From Enhydrobacter sp. (lineage in GTDB: Bacteria; Pseudomonadota; Alphaproteobacteria; Reyranellales; Reyranellaceae), in assembly GCA_025808875.1 (NCBI GenBank), contig CP075528.1, positions 2,168,473 to 2,232,472 of the forward strand: a stretch of DNA of 64,000 bases. Reading direction: 5' to 3'. Positions 1 through 9,934 of the stretch are shown in pieces. The notes beneath the pieces were generated by a model. That model did not search any database, had not been told where the DNA came from, and saw nothing but the letters and a program-made list of their open reading frames with translations. Numbering within the stretch: the first letter of the stretch is position 1; every line of letters starts with the position of its first letter. The position numbers and the translations under genes are program-made.

Positions 1-2
1 CA

Positions 3-440
3 TTGGTCTGTCTCCTTCTGGGCAGCTTCTACGCCGGCGGCCTCACGTTGGTCGGATTGCAGTTCGGCTTCGTCATCGGCCTCACCGCCGGCCTGATCTC
101 GTTCATTCCCTATGTCGGTACCTTTGTCGGCGGCGTTTTGGCCATCGGTATGGCACTGGCGCAATTTCCTCCCGACTGGATGGGCGTAGCGAAGGTGGCG
201 GGCATCTTCGTCGTTGGTCAGGCCATCGAGGGAAACGTTCTGGCACCCAAGCTGGTGGGCGACAGGGTGGGACTTCACCCGGTGTGGATCATGTTCGCGC
301 TGCTCGCGGGCGGTTCTCTGTTCGGTTTCGTCGGCGTTCTGGTCGCGGTGCCGATTTCGGCCGTTCTCGGCGTCGTCGTTCGCCATCTGCTTGAGCGCTA
401 TCGCGCCAGCCCGCTCTATCGTGGCGACGGCGCGCCGTGA
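3..440 (+). CDS. AI-2E family transporter (PerM-like), 3' part only
   Basis: This is the C-terminal 145 residues of an inner-membrane protein of the AI-2E transporter/PerM family; the 5' end lies outside the window, so the first codon here is not a start. Hydrophobic helices run almost without a break, with a glycine-rich segment around residues 28-50, the GQAIEGN motif near residue 75 and a VGLHPVW motif near 90, both typical of the C-terminal half of this family. Some members export autoinducer-2 or act as antiporters, but the substrate cannot be told from sequence. It is 7 bp upstream of hdaA, an order common in alphaproteobacteria, and is probably co-transcribed with it. Confidence 0.85.
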   Translation: MVCLLLGSFYAGGLTLVGLQFGFVIGLTAGLISFIPYVGTFVGGVLAIGMALAQFPPDWMGVAKVAGIFVVGQAIEGNVLAPKLVGDRVGLHPVWIMFALLAGGSLFGFVGVLVAVPISAVLGVVVRHLLERYRASPLYRGDGAP

Positions 441-447
441 GTGGGTC

Positions 448-1128
448 ATGACGAGTCAGCTCACCCTCAACCTTTCGCTTCCCCCGCCAACCTACGCCCG
501 CGAGGATCTGGTGGTCGCCGCAGGCAACCGCGAGGCTTTGGCTTGGATCGACCGATGGCCGGACTGGCCGGCGCCGGTCCTTGCGTTGAGCGGTCCGCCG
601 GGCTGCGGCAAGACGCACTTGGGCCGCATCTGGGCCGCCAGCGCAGCAGCCATCGTGATCGCGGGAGCGGACCTCGAGAACAAGTCGATGCCGGACCTCG
701 CTGCGCTTTCCGCCGCGTCGGCTGCGATCCTGATAGATCACGCAGGCCAAGCGCCCGAGCGGGCGCTGTTCCATCTCTACAACCTGATGCGCGAACGAGG
801 TGGCCATCTGTTGCTGATCTCGGAGGAACCGCCGGCCCGGTGGCGCATCACCCTGCCGGATCTCGCTTCCCGCCTCCGTGCGGCACCGGCGGTGGCGGTG
901 GCGCCCCCGGATGACGAGCTCCTCGGTTCGATCATCCTGAAGCAGCTCGCCGATAGGCAATTGCATGCGGCACCCGGCGTCGTGCACTATCTGCTGGCCC
1001 ATATGGAGCGTTCCGCGGAGGCAGCACGCACGGTCGTGGCTGCTCTCGATCGTCGGGCACTCGCCGAGCGGCGCGAGATCGACCGACGGCTCGCTGTCGA
1101 CGTATTGGCTGAGCTGAATGGAGGGTGA
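448..1128 (+). CDS. hdaA: HdaA: DnaA-related regulator of replication initiation
   Basis: A 226-residue AAA+ protein resembling the ATPase core of DnaA but without its DNA-binding domain. Hda proteins sit on the DNA sliding clamp and stimulate ATP hydrolysis by DnaA, so preventing re-initiation. Seen here: an N-terminal QLTLNL stretch (residues 4-9) that fits the clamp-binding motif, a Walker A GPPGCGKTH near residue 50, a degenerate Walker B (ILIDHA) and a C-terminal lid region. The first ATG after the upstream stop was chosen because it places the clamp motif at the extreme N terminus, as in the family. The stop overlaps the next gene, suggesting coupled translation. Confidence 0.9.
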   Translation: MTSQLTLNLSLPPPTYAREDLVVAAGNREALAWIDRWPDWPAPVLALSGPPGCGKTHLGRIWAASAAAIVIAGADLENKSMPDLAALSAASAAILIDHAGQAPERALFHLYNLMRERGGHLLLISEEPPARWRITLPDLASRLRAAPAVAVAPPDDELLGSIILKQLADRQLHAAPGVVHYLLAHMERSAEAARTVVAALDRRALAERREIDRRLAVDVLAELNGG

Positions 1129-1130
1129 TG

Positions 1131-1598
1131 ATGACGATGAGAACTGTTCTGCTGGCCGCCTGTTTGGGCTCGATCGCGTCGATGGCGTCGGCACAGGACT
1201 CCAAGGTCGTTGGGACGTGGTTGACGGCATCCGGTACGGCACAGGTCAAGATCGGACCCTGTCCCGATGCCGCGAGTGGGCCGGTCTGCGGCTTCATCGT
1301 CGGGTTGATCAATCCGAAGGGGCCGGACGGAAAGGTGGTCGCGCCGGAGGTGGCGACGGACTACCGCAACGCCGATCCGAAGCTGCGCGATCGCAAGGTC
1401 ATCGGCATGCCGCTGATCTGGGGTTTCAAGAAGACGGGCGACCCGAACGTCTTCGAAGGCGGCCAGATATACAACGGCGAGAACGGCAAGATCTACAGCG
1501 CCAACATCGGCGTCGAGTCCGACGGACGGCTGAGGTTGCGCGGCTACTCGGGTTCGCCCATGTTCGGTGAAACGCAATACTGGACGCGGGTCCAGTAG
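1131..1598 (+). CDS. DUF2147 exported protein
   Basis: A small protein of about 155 residues with a Sec signal peptide (hydrophobic stretch ending in ASA-QD) followed by a DUF2147 domain, recognised by VVGTWLT near the start of the mature part, paired cysteines around CPDAASGPVCG and the closing GYSG/W segment. Function in this family is unknown; members are periplasmic and lipocalin-like. Four possible starts (GTG 1125, ATG 1128, 1131, 1137) lie together; a GGAGG at 1120-1124 gives the best spacing for ATG 1131. It overlaps or abuts the hdaA stop. Confidence 0.8.
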   Translation: MTMRTVLLAACLGSIASMASAQDSKVVGTWLTASGTAQVKIGPCPDAASGPVCGFIVGLINPKGPDGKVVAPEVATDYRNADPKLRDRKVIGMPLIWGFKKTGDPNVFEGGQIYNGENGKIYSANIGVESDGRLRLRGYSGSPMFGETQYWTRVQ

Positions 1599-1620
1599 GC
1601 AACATCCTGGGGAGAAGGGC

Positions 1621-2400
1621 ATGGATCTCGGCATAAAGGGCCGCAAGGCGATCGTTTGCGCGGCGAGCAAAGGGTTGGGCAAGGGTTGCGCGATGGCGCT
1701 GGCGCGTGAGGGCGTCGATCTCGTGATCAACGCGCGCACCCAAGCCGAGCTCGAGGCGACGGCGGAGGAAATCCGCAAGAATACCGGCGTGAAAGTGACG
1801 GCGATCGCCGTCGACGTCACCACCGAGGCCGGCCGCAAGCAGGTCCTTGCTGCCTGTCCAGAGCCCGACATCGTCGTCAACAATGCCGGTGGTCCGCCGC
1901 CAGGCGATTTCCGCGACTGGACCCGCGACGACTGGATCAAGGCGGTCGATGCAAACATGCTGACGCCCATTGAGTTCATCAAGGCCACGGTCGACGGCAT
2001 GATGAAACGCGGCTTCGGTCGCATCGTGAACATCACCTCCAGTTCGGTGAAGGCTCCGATCGACATTCTCGGCCTCAGCAACGGTGCCCGCTCGGGCCTG
2101 ACGGGCTTCGTCGCCGGCGTCGCTCGCGTGACCGTTAAGCACGGTGTGACCATAAACGGGCTGCTGCCGGGACCGTTCGACACGGATCGCCTGCGCAGTA
2201 CGATCAGGACGCGCGCCGGCAAGAACAACCGCAGCTTCGACGACGAGTACAAGGCCGGCGCTGCGGCCAACCCTGCAGGCCGCTTCGGCACGGCCGAGGA
2301 GTTTGGTGCTGCCTGTGCCTTCTTGTGCAGCGCCCATGCCGGCTACATCACCGGCCAGAACCTACTGATGGACGGTGGCCAGTACCCTGGGACGTACTGA
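1621..2400 (+). CDS. SDR family oxidoreductase lacking the catalytic Tyr/Lys
   Basis: A 259-residue short-chain dehydrogenase/reductase fold protein. The cofactor loop (AASKGLGKG, residues 14-22) and the NNAG motif (87-90) are intact, so NAD(P) binding is expected. Catalytic serine candidates lie at 140-142, but where the family has Tyr-x-x-x-Lys this protein reads SNGAR: Ser153 at the Tyr position and Arg157 at the Lys position. It ends in the usual NLLMDGGQYPG tail. A strong ribosome binding site (GGGGAGAAGG) precedes ATG 1621. Divergent SDRs of this type are widespread and usually annotated as 3-oxoacyl-ACP reductase-like; substrate unknown. Convergent with the next gene. Confidence 0.88.
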   Translation: MDLGIKGRKAIVCAASKGLGKGCAMALAREGVDLVINARTQAELEATAEEIRKNTGVKVTAIAVDVTTEAGRKQVLAACPEPDIVVNNAGGPPPGDFRDWTRDDWIKAVDANMLTPIEFIKATVDGMMKRGFGRIVNITSSSVKAPIDILGLSNGARSGLTGFVAGVARVTVKHGVTINGLLPGPFDTDRLRSTIRTRAGKNNRSFDDEYKAGAAANPAGRFGTAEEFGAACAFLCSAHAGYITGQNLLMDGGQYPGTY

Positions 2401-2403
2401 TCG

Positions 2404-2934
2404 TTAGCCATCGGCACGTACCAGTTCGCGCGGACGGACGAACTCGACGAGCGTGGCGCGGCCGGCCGCAAGGTCGGCCCAATGCCCGGTTTCGAATTGC
2501 AGGACGGCCAAGGCACCGGTGGGGAACTTCTGGTGTAGCGCCGCGAGCCGGGCTGGTTGGCCATGGCCTGCCAGGGCCTGAGCGAGGTGCCAGATGCCGT
2601 CGTTGTGGCCGATCAGGAGAACTGCTGCCACTTGATCGTCGAGGTCGCGCAGTCGGCTCAATAGCGCGTCCTTCGAAGCGAGGTACAAGCCTTTCTCCAG
2701 AACGATCGGCGGCGCCGGTGTGGCCAGGAGATCGACCAGCGGTGCCAGTGTCTGACGAGCGCGGGCGGCTGTAGAACACAGGATCAGCCCCGGCCGGTGC
2801 GGGGCGCGCGCAAGCCTTTCCGCCATCGCTTTGGCTGCGTTTTCGCCGCGGGCATTCAACGGGCGGTCGTGGTCGGCGAGACGGCTGTCGCCCCAGGCCG
2901 ACTTGGCATGCCGCATCAGAAGCAGCGTCTTCAT
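2404..2934 (-). CDS. SixA-type histidine phosphatase
   Basis: A 176-residue member of the histidine phosphatase superfamily. The phosphohistidine-forming motif LLLMRHAKSAW is at the N terminus, a second arginine occurs in STAARARQT, and the second catalytic histidine is in LLIGHNDG. Length and the RHAKS variant fit SixA, which in E. coli removes phosphate from a phosphorelay histidine domain; the target here is unknown. It is divergent from ppk with 118 bp between starts, and only 3 bp separate its stop from the SDR stop. Confidence 0.85.
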   Translation of the reverse strand: MKTLLLMRHAKSAWGDSRLADHDRPLNARGENAAKAMAERLARAPHRPGLILCSTAARARQTLAPLVDLLATPAPPIVLEKGLYLASKDALLSRLRDLDDQVAAVLLIGHNDGIWHLAQALAGHGQPARLAALHQKFPTGALAVLQFETGHWADLAAGRATLVEFVRPRELVRADG

Positions 2935-2981
2935 GGTCTACGTCCGGAAAGTCGTTCTGGTACAAATACTTAGATGTTTGC

Positions 2982-3011
2982 CATGACACGGTCATGTAGA
3001 GACGGTACCGT
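2982..3011. promoter_or_regulatory. Palindromes in the sixA-ppk divergent promoter region
   Basis: CATGAC-acg-GTCATG (2982-2996) is a perfect 6-bp inverted repeat, and ACGGTACCGT (3002-3011) is a perfect 10-bp palindrome. They lie in the 118-bp space shared by the divergent phosphatase and polyphosphate kinase genes. GACACGGT and GAGACGGT also recur with 14-bp spacing. The layout suits an operator, but no known consensus (including the Pho box) is clearly matched. Confidence 0.35.
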
Positions 3012-3052
3012 TTCCATGACGACCTTGAAAGGATGAGCCTGCGGCCGGATTC

Positions 3053-5212
3053 ATGGATGCGTTGAACAATACCGCCCCGATGGACGATGCTGCGACGATA
3101 ACGGCGGCGAGCCCGCGACGGTTCATCAATCGCGAGCTGTCGTGGCTGGCATTCAACACGCGTGTTCTGGAGGAGGCGAGCAATCCCCGTCATCCGTTGC
3201 TCGAGCGGGTGCGATTCCTCTCGATCTCGGCGAACAATCTCGACGAATTCTACATGGTACGAGTGGCGGGACTGGTCGACATGCTGCCCAACCGTTCGAC
3301 CATGCTGAGTGACGACGGGCTGACGCCCGCAGAGCAACTGGCCGCCATTCGCGACCGAGCCTCGGGTTTGATGGCCGAACAACAGCGCGTCTGGGCCGCC
3401 TTGCAGGACGAATTGCGTGACGCAGGCATCGCCGTGCTGGAGGGGGGCGAACTCGCCGAAAGCGAACGTGCCTGGCTCGAACACTACTTCATCGACCAAG
3501 TCTTTCCGATCCTGACACCCCTCGCCATCGATCCGGCGCACCCGTTTCCGTTCATCCCCAATGGCGGCTTCTCAGCCATTTTCGAGTTGCAGCGCAAACA
3601 AGACAAGCGGCCGTTGATGGCGCTGCTTCCGCTGCCGCCCCAGGTCGATCGGTTCGTTCGTCTGCCTGGATCGGCGATCCGCTTTCTGCCGTTGGAAGAG
3701 CTCGTCGACATCTTCCTGCCGCGTCTCTTTCCCGGCTACAAGGTGAAGGCGCGGGGCTTCTTCCGACTGATTCGCGACAGCGATGTCGAGATCAACGAGG
3801 AGGCTGAGGATCTGGTGCTGCTTTACGAGAGTGCGCTGAAGCGTCGCCGGCGCGGCGACCTCATCTCGCTTTCGATCGACAGTTCTATGCCGAACGAACT
3901 GCGCGATTTCCTGTTCGACCAGCTCGAGATTGCCGCTCAGACGGTGCATGTGTTCGAACTCGACAGGATGCTCAACATCGGCGATGTGAAGGCGGTCATC
4001 GTCGATGATCGGCCGGATCTCAAGTTCGCGCCATACAACGCCCGCTTCCCTGAACGCATCCGCGACTTCGGCGGCGACTGCTTCGCGGCAATCCGGGCCA
4101 AGGACATCGTCGTTCATCATCCCTACGAAAGCTTCGACGTCGTCGTGCAGTTCCTGCGTCAAGCGGCGCGCGATCCCGCAGTCGTGGCGATCAAGCAGAC
4201 GCTCTACCGCACCTCTGCCGATTCGCCGATCGTGAAGGAGCTGATCGCTGCGGCCGAGGCCGGCAAGACCGTGACCGCCTTGGTCGAACTCAAGGCACGC
4301 TTCGATGAGGAGGCGAACATCCGCTGGGCGCGCGACCTCGAGCGCTCTGGCGTGCAGGTGGTCTATGGTTTCATCGACCTAAAGACCCACGCCAAGGTCT
4401 CCATGGTGGTGCGGCGCGAAGCGCAGGCCGTGCGAACCTACGTCCATTTTGGTACCGGCAACTACCATCCGATCACTGCGCGCATCTACACCGATCTGTC
4501 GTTCTTCACGTGCGATTCGGCAATGGGTCGCGATGCGGCTCGGCTCTTCAACTTCATGACCGGATACGCGCGGCCGGAGACGATGGAGAAGATTGCCTTC
4601 GCGCCAGTGACGCTGCGCCCGACCCTGTATGAGTTGATCGACGCTGAGATCGCGCACGCGCGGACGGGAAGGCCGGCCGCGATCTGGGCCAAGCTCAATT
4701 CGCTCGTCGATCCCGAACTGATCGACAGGCTTTACGCGGCGTCGATGGCAGGTGTGCAAATCGATCTTGTCGTCCGTGGGATCTGCTGCCTGAGACCGGG
4801 GGTCGACGGGTTGAGCGAGAACGTCAGGGTCAAGAGCATCATCGGACGATTTCTCGAGCATGCTCGCATCGTCTGCTTCGCCAACGGCAAGGGTCTGCCG
4901 TCGACCGAGGCCAAGGTCTTCATCTCCTCGGCTGACTGGATGCCGCGCAACCTCGACCGGCGCGTCGAGTTGTTTTGCCCAGTCGAGAATCCGACGGTGC
5001 ACGAGCAGGTGCTTGATCAGATCATGGTGGCGAACCTCAAGGATGACGGGCAAAGCTGGATCATGTCGCCGGATGCCACCTATCGCCGGCCGGCACCCGG
5101 CAAGGAACCCTTCATTGCCCATCACTACTTCATGACGAATCCATCGCTGTCGGGCCGGGGCAGTGCAATGCGTGCGACGGCTGCCGTGCCGAGACTGGTT
5201 CTGACCGTCTGA
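3053..5212 (+). CDS. ppk: Polyphosphate kinase 1
   Basis: PPK1 reversibly transfers the terminal phosphate of ATP to polyphosphate. The 719-residue length matches the family. The N-terminal domain starts with [13 protein letters not shown], and the two phospholipase-D-like catalytic domains carry the phosphorylated-histidine region ([11 protein letters not shown]) and the second conserved histidine (GRFLEHARI). The TLYRTS and [13 protein letters not shown] motifs are intact. ATG 3053 lacks a strong ribosome binding site, but no in-frame alternative fits better. ppx follows after 72 bp on the same strand, making a polyphosphate turnover pair. Confidence 0.97.
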   Translation: MDALNNTAPMDDAATITAASPRRFINRELSWLAFNTRVLEEASNPRHPLLERVRFLSISANNLDEFYMVRVAGLVDMLPNRSTMLSDDGLTPAEQLAAIRDRASGLMAEQQRVWAALQDELRDAGIAVLEGGELAESERAWLEHYFIDQVFPILTPLAIDPAHPFPFIPNGGFSAIFELQRKQDKRPLMALLPLPPQVDRFVRLPGSAIRFLPLEELVDIFLPRLFPGYKVKARGFFRLIRDSDVEINEEAEDLVLLYESALKRRRRGDLISLSIDSSMPNELRDFLFDQLEIAAQTVHVFELDRMLNIGDVKAVIVDDRPDLKFAPYNARFPERIRDFGGDCFAAIRAKDIVVHHPYESFDVVVQFLRQAARDPAVVAIKQTLYRTSADSPIVKELIAAAEAGKTVTALVELKARFDEEANIRWARDLERSGVQVVYGFIDLKTHAKVSMVVRREAQAVRTYVHFGTGNYHPITARIYTDLSFFTCDSAMGRDAARLFNFMTGYARPETMEKIAFAPVTLRPTLYELIDAEIAHARTGRPAAIWAKLNSLVDPELIDRLYAASMAGVQIDLVVRGICCLRPGVDGLSENVRVKSIIGRFLEHARIVCFANGKGLPSTEAKVFISSADWMPRNLDRRVELFCPVENPTVHEQVLDQIMVANLKDDGQSWIMSPDATYRRPAPGKEPFIAHHYFMTNPSLSGRGSAMRATAAVPRLVLTV

Positions 5213-5284
5213 TCTCTCAGCGGCGTCGGGTCGCGGGCATTCCGACGCTGCAATTCACGGCGGTTTGCGCTAGAGGGTGCGCCC

Positions 5285-6790
5285 ATGGACGGCGAACGCA
5301 GCGTTGATCCCCATCCGAGCCGCGCCGGACAAGGTGCCGGCCGGGTCGGTATCATAGACGTCGGCTCCAACTCGATTCGCCTCGTCGTCTATGAGCGGGC
5401 CAGCCGGGCGCCTTTGCCGGTCTTCAACGAGAAGGTGCTGTGCGGGCTTGCTCGAGGGCTGGATGCCACCGGCCGGCTCAATCCGGTGGGTGTCGAACTG
5501 GCGCTCGCTAACATCGATCGCTTCGTCGCGCTCGCGCGCAACATGAAGGTGAAGTCGCTCGATCTGCTCGCGACGGCCGCCGTACGGGACGCTGCCGACG
5601 GTCCTGAGTTCATGGGCGAGATCGGGCGTCGCCCGGACATCACCGCACACATCGTGAGTGGCAAGGACGAGGCGCGGTTCTCCGGCAACGGCGTCATCTG
5701 CGGTATGCCGGACGCCGTCGGCGTGATGGGTGATCTGGGTGGCGGCAGCCTCGAACTGGTTGCACTGGGCGACGGCCGGATCGGCTCGTCCACGACTCTA
5801 CCGATTGGGCCGCTGCGTCTGATGTCGTCTGGAATCGGCGATCCCAAGCGGGCCGTTCTGGAAGCGATCGAGAACGTGCGTTGGCTGCGCAACGAGGGCG
5901 GCAGGACCTTTTACGCCGTTGGCGGCGCCTGGCGCTCCTTCGCGCGCCTTCACATGGAGCAGGCAGGCTATCCGCTACACATTATTCACCACTACGATAT
6001 TCCCGCCGACGAGGCACGTGCCGTTGCTCGGCTGATAGCCGTCCAGAGCGCGAAGTCGCTCGAGAAAATGCCTGGCGTCTCCCGGCGGCGTATCGACACC
6101 CTGCCACTAGCCTGTCTTGCACTCGACCGGCTTCTCGCCGCGCTCAAACCGCGCAACGTGGTGTTCTCGGCATTCGGTCTGCGTGAGGGTTTCTACTATT
6201 CGCGCCTCAGCGACAACGAACGGGCACGTCATCCCCTGATTGCGTTTGCCGAGGAGCAGGGGGTGGGCTGGCGCCGCTTCGACCTTTCGCCCATGGAGAT
6301 CTTCGACTGGCTGTCACCGGCGTTCGTGGGCGAATCGGAATCTGACCGGATTCTGCGCACCGCCGCCTGTCACCTGAGCGATATTTCATGGAACGACCAT
6401 CCGGACTATCGCGCTGACCAGGCCTATGTGCGCGTGCTTCATTTGCCGGCGCCGGGCATGAGTCATCGCGACCGCGCCATGCTCGCGATGGCGCTGACTT
6501 ATCGCTACAAGAGCGACCCGAAGACCGCGACAATCGAGACCGCACTGCGCCTCACCGACGGCAAGGGTCGCGCGTTCGCGCGTCGACTGGGCGCATGTCT
6601 GCGCCTCGCCTACAACCTTTCCGGCGGAGCACCGGGCCTGCTGCCGCGTATCCAATTGCAGCGCAGCGAGCGCGAACTTCGCTTGGTGGTGCCTGTTGAT
6701 CTCAGGGGCAGCTTGGGGGACACGACGGCTCGCCGTCTCGAGAGCGCTGCCGAGGCGTTCGACCTCAAGCCGGTGATCGTGCAGCCCTGA
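5285..6790 (+). CDS. ppx: Exopolyphosphatase (Ppx/GppA family)
   Basis: A 501-residue Ppx/GppA phosphatase that removes terminal phosphates from polyphosphate or hydrolyses pppGpp. The N-terminal ASKHA-type domain opens with GIIDVGSNSIRLVVYE (about residues 20-35), followed by the GDLGGGSLELV phosphate-binding motif near 155. A C-terminal helical domain fills the rest, as in the longer alphaproteobacterial enzymes. Being directly downstream of ppk favours polyphosphate over pppGpp as the main substrate. It runs convergently towards rnd with a 55-bp gap in which I see no clear terminator. Confidence 0.94.
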   Translation: MDGERSVDPHPSRAGQGAGRVGIIDVGSNSIRLVVYERASRAPLPVFNEKVLCGLARGLDATGRLNPVGVELALANIDRFVALARNMKVKSLDLLATAAVRDAADGPEFMGEIGRRPDITAHIVSGKDEARFSGNGVICGMPDAVGVMGDLGGGSLELVALGDGRIGSSTTLPIGPLRLMSSGIGDPKRAVLEAIENVRWLRNEGGRTFYAVGGAWRSFARLHMEQAGYPLHIIHHYDIPADEARAVARLIAVQSAKSLEKMPGVSRRRIDTLPLACLALDRLLAALKPRNVVFSAFGLREGFYYSRLSDNERARHPLIAFAEEQGVGWRRFDLSPMEIFDWLSPAFVGESESDRILRTAACHLSDISWNDHPDYRADQAYVRVLHLPAPGMSHRDRAMLAMALTYRYKSDPKTATIETALRLTDGKGRAFARRLGACLRLAYNLSGGAPGLLPRIQLQRSERELRLVVPVDLRGSLGDTTARRLESAAEAFDLKPVIVQP

Positions 6791-6845
6791 ATTCGCGTTG
6801 CCTGGGTGGGCCTGATAGCTGCCGATCTCTCGCGCAGAGCACATG

Positions 6846-8003
6846 TCAGGCGATTGCAGGGACCTCGATGAGCTGCGGCGCCTCGCCCTTGAGCGCCAGC
6901 GCAAGACGTCCCTCGATCAAAGCCAGTGCATCGGCACCGAATATCTCATGCCGCCATCCCTTGAGCGCGGGAATGTCACGCTTGCCGGCGGCCAGACGGT
7001 CGAGTTCGTCGGCGCTTGCCACGAGGCGGGCGGCGACGCCGGCCTGCTCGGCCTTGAGGCGCAGTAGTGTCCGCAACAGGTCGACGACGGCGCCGGGCGC
7101 GCGCAGTTGCTCCGGCGCCTTGTCGCGGGCCGGCAGTTCCGAGTCTGGCAGGTTGCGTGCCCGATCCAGCGCGTCGAGTAGTTCTCGGCCTTGCCACCCC
7201 TCGGCGAAGCCGCGGCCCAGGCCGCGCGTCATGGCGAGTTCCGCGGCCGACTTGGGAGCGTGGCTTGCGATTTCGAGTAGCTGTTCATCGCGCAGCAGGC
7301 GCTGGCGCGGGATGTCGATGCGCTGCGCGGTGCGCTCGCGCCAGGCCGCGGTTTCGCGCAGGAAGGCCATCAGGCGGGGCGAGGCGCCACGCGGCTTGAG
7401 ACGGCGCCAGGCCAGCTCCGGATCGGCGCGGTAGGTCGCGGGGTCGTTCAGAACTGCCATCTCTTCCGCGATCCAGGGCAGGCGCCCGCTCTTCTCGAGA
7501 TGGCGTTTCAGCTTTTCATAGACGACGCGCAAGTGAGTGACGTCGGACAGCGCGTAGGTGATCTGTCGCTCGCTGAGTGGGCGACGGCTCCAGTCGGTGA
7601 AGCGGCTGGATTTGTCGATGCGAGCCTTGGCGAGCTTGCTGGCCAGCGACTCGTAGGAGGCGGCTTCACCGTGTCCGCAGACCATCGCGGCGACCTGGGT
7701 ATCGAACAAGGGCTGCGGCACCTGGGTCATACGCAGGTAGAAGATTTCGATGTCCTGGCGCGCAGCGTGGAACACCTTCAGCACCTTGGGATTGGCCATC
7801 AAGGCGTCGAGTGGCGCCAAGTCGATGCCCTCGGCGAGGGCGTCGATGGCGGCTGCGTCGTCGGGGCCGGCGACCTGGGCCAGACAAAGCTTGGGCCAGT
7901 AGGTCCGTTCCCTCATGAATTCGGTGTCGACGGTGACGAACTCAGCCTGCGCCAGAGGTTCGCAGAAAGCCGCCAGCTCGTCCGTCGTGGTGATGAGCTT
8001 CAT
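6846..8003 (-). CDS. rnd: Ribonuclease D
   Basis: A 385-residue 3'-5' exoribonuclease acting in tRNA 3'-end maturation. The N-terminal DEDD exonuclease domain has VTVDTEFMRE (first acidic pair), the FHAARQDIEI segment and the YALSDVTHL motif, which places it in the DEDDy group. The second half contains the HRDC helical domain (about 205-290) and a C-terminal extension usual for RNase D. It is divergent from aspS, with 125 bp between the two start codons; this rnd-aspS neighbourhood is common in alphaproteobacteria. Confidence 0.94.
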   Translation of the reverse strand: MKLITTTDELAAFCEPLAQAEFVTVDTEFMRERTYWPKLCLAQVAGPDDAAAIDALAEGIDLAPLDALMANPKVLKVFHAARQDIEIFYLRMTQVPQPLFDTQVAAMVCGHGEAASYESLASKLAKARIDKSSRFTDWSRRPLSERQITYALSDVTHLRVVYEKLKRHLEKSGRLPWIAEEMAVLNDPATYRADPELAWRRLKPRGASPRLMAFLRETAAWRERTAQRIDIPRQRLLRDEQLLEIASHAPKSAAELAMTRGLGRGFAEGWQGRELLDALDRARNLPDSELPARDKAPEQLRAPGAVVDLLRTLLRLKAEQAGVAARLVASADELDRLAAGKRDIPALKGWRHEIFGADALALIEGRLALALKGEAPQLIEVPAIA

Positions 8004-8128
8004 TGAACATGCTCTATAGCTGCGGCCGATGCCGGCGGCAAAGGCGTGGCGGGAATAGGCGCCATTCCCTTGACTTGAGCGCTCGATCCGTGCCTTTTGC
8101 CGGGCCGTAAAAACCCGGAAAATCCGTG

Positions 8129-9934
8129 ATGTCTTCGATCTATCGAACCCATACGTGCGGTCAGTTGCGGCCCGAGCATGTCGGCCGACAGGCCTGCCTT
8201 TCCGGCTGGGTCCAGCGCAAGCGGGACCATGGCAATCTGCTGTTCATCGACCTGCGCGATCACTATGGCGTGACCCAAGTCGTGGTCGACGCGGGCAGCC
8301 CCGTCTTCAGGACGGCGGAAGCAGTGCGGACCGAAAGCGTCGTCACGGTCGCCGGAAAGGTGGTCGCGCGCGAAACCTCGACGATCAACCCCAGACTTGC
8401 CACGGGGGAGGTCGAGCTTGATGCGACCGAAATGACGGTCCAGTCCATGGCGGAGCCGTTGCCGATCCCTGTCTACGCCGAGCAGGACACGACGCCGGAG
8501 GAGCTTCGACTCCGGTACCGTTTCCTCGACCTGCGCAAGGACAAGCTGCACAGGAACATCATGCTGCGAAGCCAAGTTATCGCCAGCCTGAGGCGACGCA
8601 TGATCGAACAGGGCTTCATGGAGTTCCAGACGCCCATCCTCACGGCCGACAGCCCCGAGGGCGCGCGTTCCTATCTGGTACCGAGCCGTCTGCATCCGGG
8701 CAAGTTCTATGCGTTGCCGCAGGCGCCGCAGATGTTCAAGCAACTCCTGATGGTGTCGGGTTTCGATCGCTACTTCCAGATCGCGCCGTGCTTCCGGGAC
8801 GAAGATGCACGTGCTGACCGAGCTCCTGGTGAATTTTATCAGCTCGACTTCGAGATGAGCTTCGTGACGCAGGAAGACGTCTTTTCTGCCATCGAGCCGG
8901 TGCTGCACGGTGTATTCGACGAATTCTCGTCGTTTGGCCGCGAGAGTCCGCGCCGAGTGACGCCATTTCCGTTCCCCCGCATCCCCTTTGCGGAGGCGCT
9001 GCTGACCTATGGCACCGACAAGCCCGACCTGCGCAATCCCCTCAAGATCTGCGACGTCGGCGAGGTCTTCGCAGGCTCCGATTTCAAGGTCTTCTCCGGG
9101 ATCGTCGCCTCGGGGGGCGTCGTTCGTGCGATCGCGGCGCCGAAGGCGGCCAGCCAGCCACGCAGCTTTTTCGACAAGCTCAACGGCTGGGCGCAGGGCG
9201 AGGGCAAGCCCGGCCTCGGCTACATCGTCCTCGAGGGTGGGGTCGGGAAGGGGCCGATTGCCAAGTTCGTCGCCGAGCAGCGGCTTGCCCGACTCAAAGC
9301 CTTGACCGGTGCCGAAGACGGTGACGCGGTTTTCTTCATTGCCGACAAGCCGGACGCTGCCTGGAAATTCGCAGGTCAGGCACGAACCAAGATCGGCCAG
9401 GAGATGGACGTCATCGTCGAAGACCAATTCGCCTTTTGTTGGATCGTCGATTTTCCGATGTTCGAATACGACGAGCAGGCCAAGAAGGTCGATTTCAGCC
9501 ACAACCCATTTTCCATGCCGCAGGGCGGCCTGGAGGCGCTGGAGACCCAGGACCCACTGACCATCAAGGCGTGGCAGTACGACATCGTGTGCAACGGCAT
9601 CGAACTCTGCTCTGGCGCCATCCGGAACCACAAGCCAGACATCATGTACAAGGCATTCGGCATTGCCGGGTATAGTCGCGAGCAGGTCGAACAGCGCTTC
9701 GGCGGTATGCTCAATGCCTTCAAGTTCGGCGCGCCGCCCCACGGCGGGGCGGCGCCGGGAGTCGACCGCATCGTTATGCTCCTGGCGGACGAGCCCAATA
9801 TCCGGGAGGTCATCGCCTTTCCGATGAACCAGCAGGCGGTCGACTTGATGATGGATGCGCCGACCGAGATAGCCCCGGAAAAGCTGCGCGAACTGCATAT
9901 CGGGCTGCGCCTGCCCCCGCCGAAGAAGGACTAG
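8129..9934 (+). CDS. aspS: Aspartate-tRNA ligase, probably non-discriminating (Asp/Asn)
   Basis: A 601-residue class II bacterial AspRS with an N-terminal OB-fold anticodon domain, the catalytic core (motif 2 [19 protein letters not shown]) and the GAD insertion, ending with the motif 3 region GGAAPGVDR. In the anticodon domain it has RDHG with His34 where discriminating enzymes such as that of E. coli have Leu; a His at this place is reported for the Pseudomonas non-discriminating enzyme. With gatC, gatA and gatB in this same window, it probably also charges tRNA-Asn with Asp for later amidation. ATG 8129 was preferred over the overlapping GTG 8126. Confidence 0.95.
   Translation: MSSIYRTHTCGQLRPEHVGRQACLSGWVQRKRDHGNLLFIDLRDHYGVTQVVVDAGSPVFRTAEAVRTESVVTVAGKVVARETSTINPRLATGEVELDATEMTVQSMAEPLPIPVYAEQDTTPEELRLRYRFLDLRKDKLHRNIMLRSQVIASLRRRMIEQGFMEFQTPILTADSPEGARSYLVPSRLHPGKFYALPQAPQMFKQLLMVSGFDRYFQIAPCFRDEDARADRAPGEFYQLDFEMSFVTQEDVFSAIEPVLHGVFDEFSSFGRESPRRVTPFPFPRIPFAEALLTYGTDKPDLRNPLKICDVGEVFAGSDFKVFSGIVASGGVVRAIAAPKAASQPRSFFDKLNGWAQGEGKPGLGYIVLEGGVGKGPIAKFVAEQRLARLKALTGAEDGDAVFFIADKPDAAWKFAGQARTKIGQEMDVIVEDQFAFCWIVDFPMFEYDEQAKKVDFSHNPFSMPQGGLEALETQDPLTIKAWQYDIVCNGIELCSGAIRNHKPDIMYKAFGIAGYSREQVEQRFGGMLNAFKFGAPPHGGAAPGVDRIVMLLADEPNIREVIAFPMNQQAVDLMMDAPTEIAPEKLRELHIGLRLPPPKKD

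Noticed and set aside
2982..3011. Pho box upstream of ppk
   Set aside because: Palindromes are present, but the direct CTGTCAT-type repeats of alphaproteobacterial PhoB sites are not.
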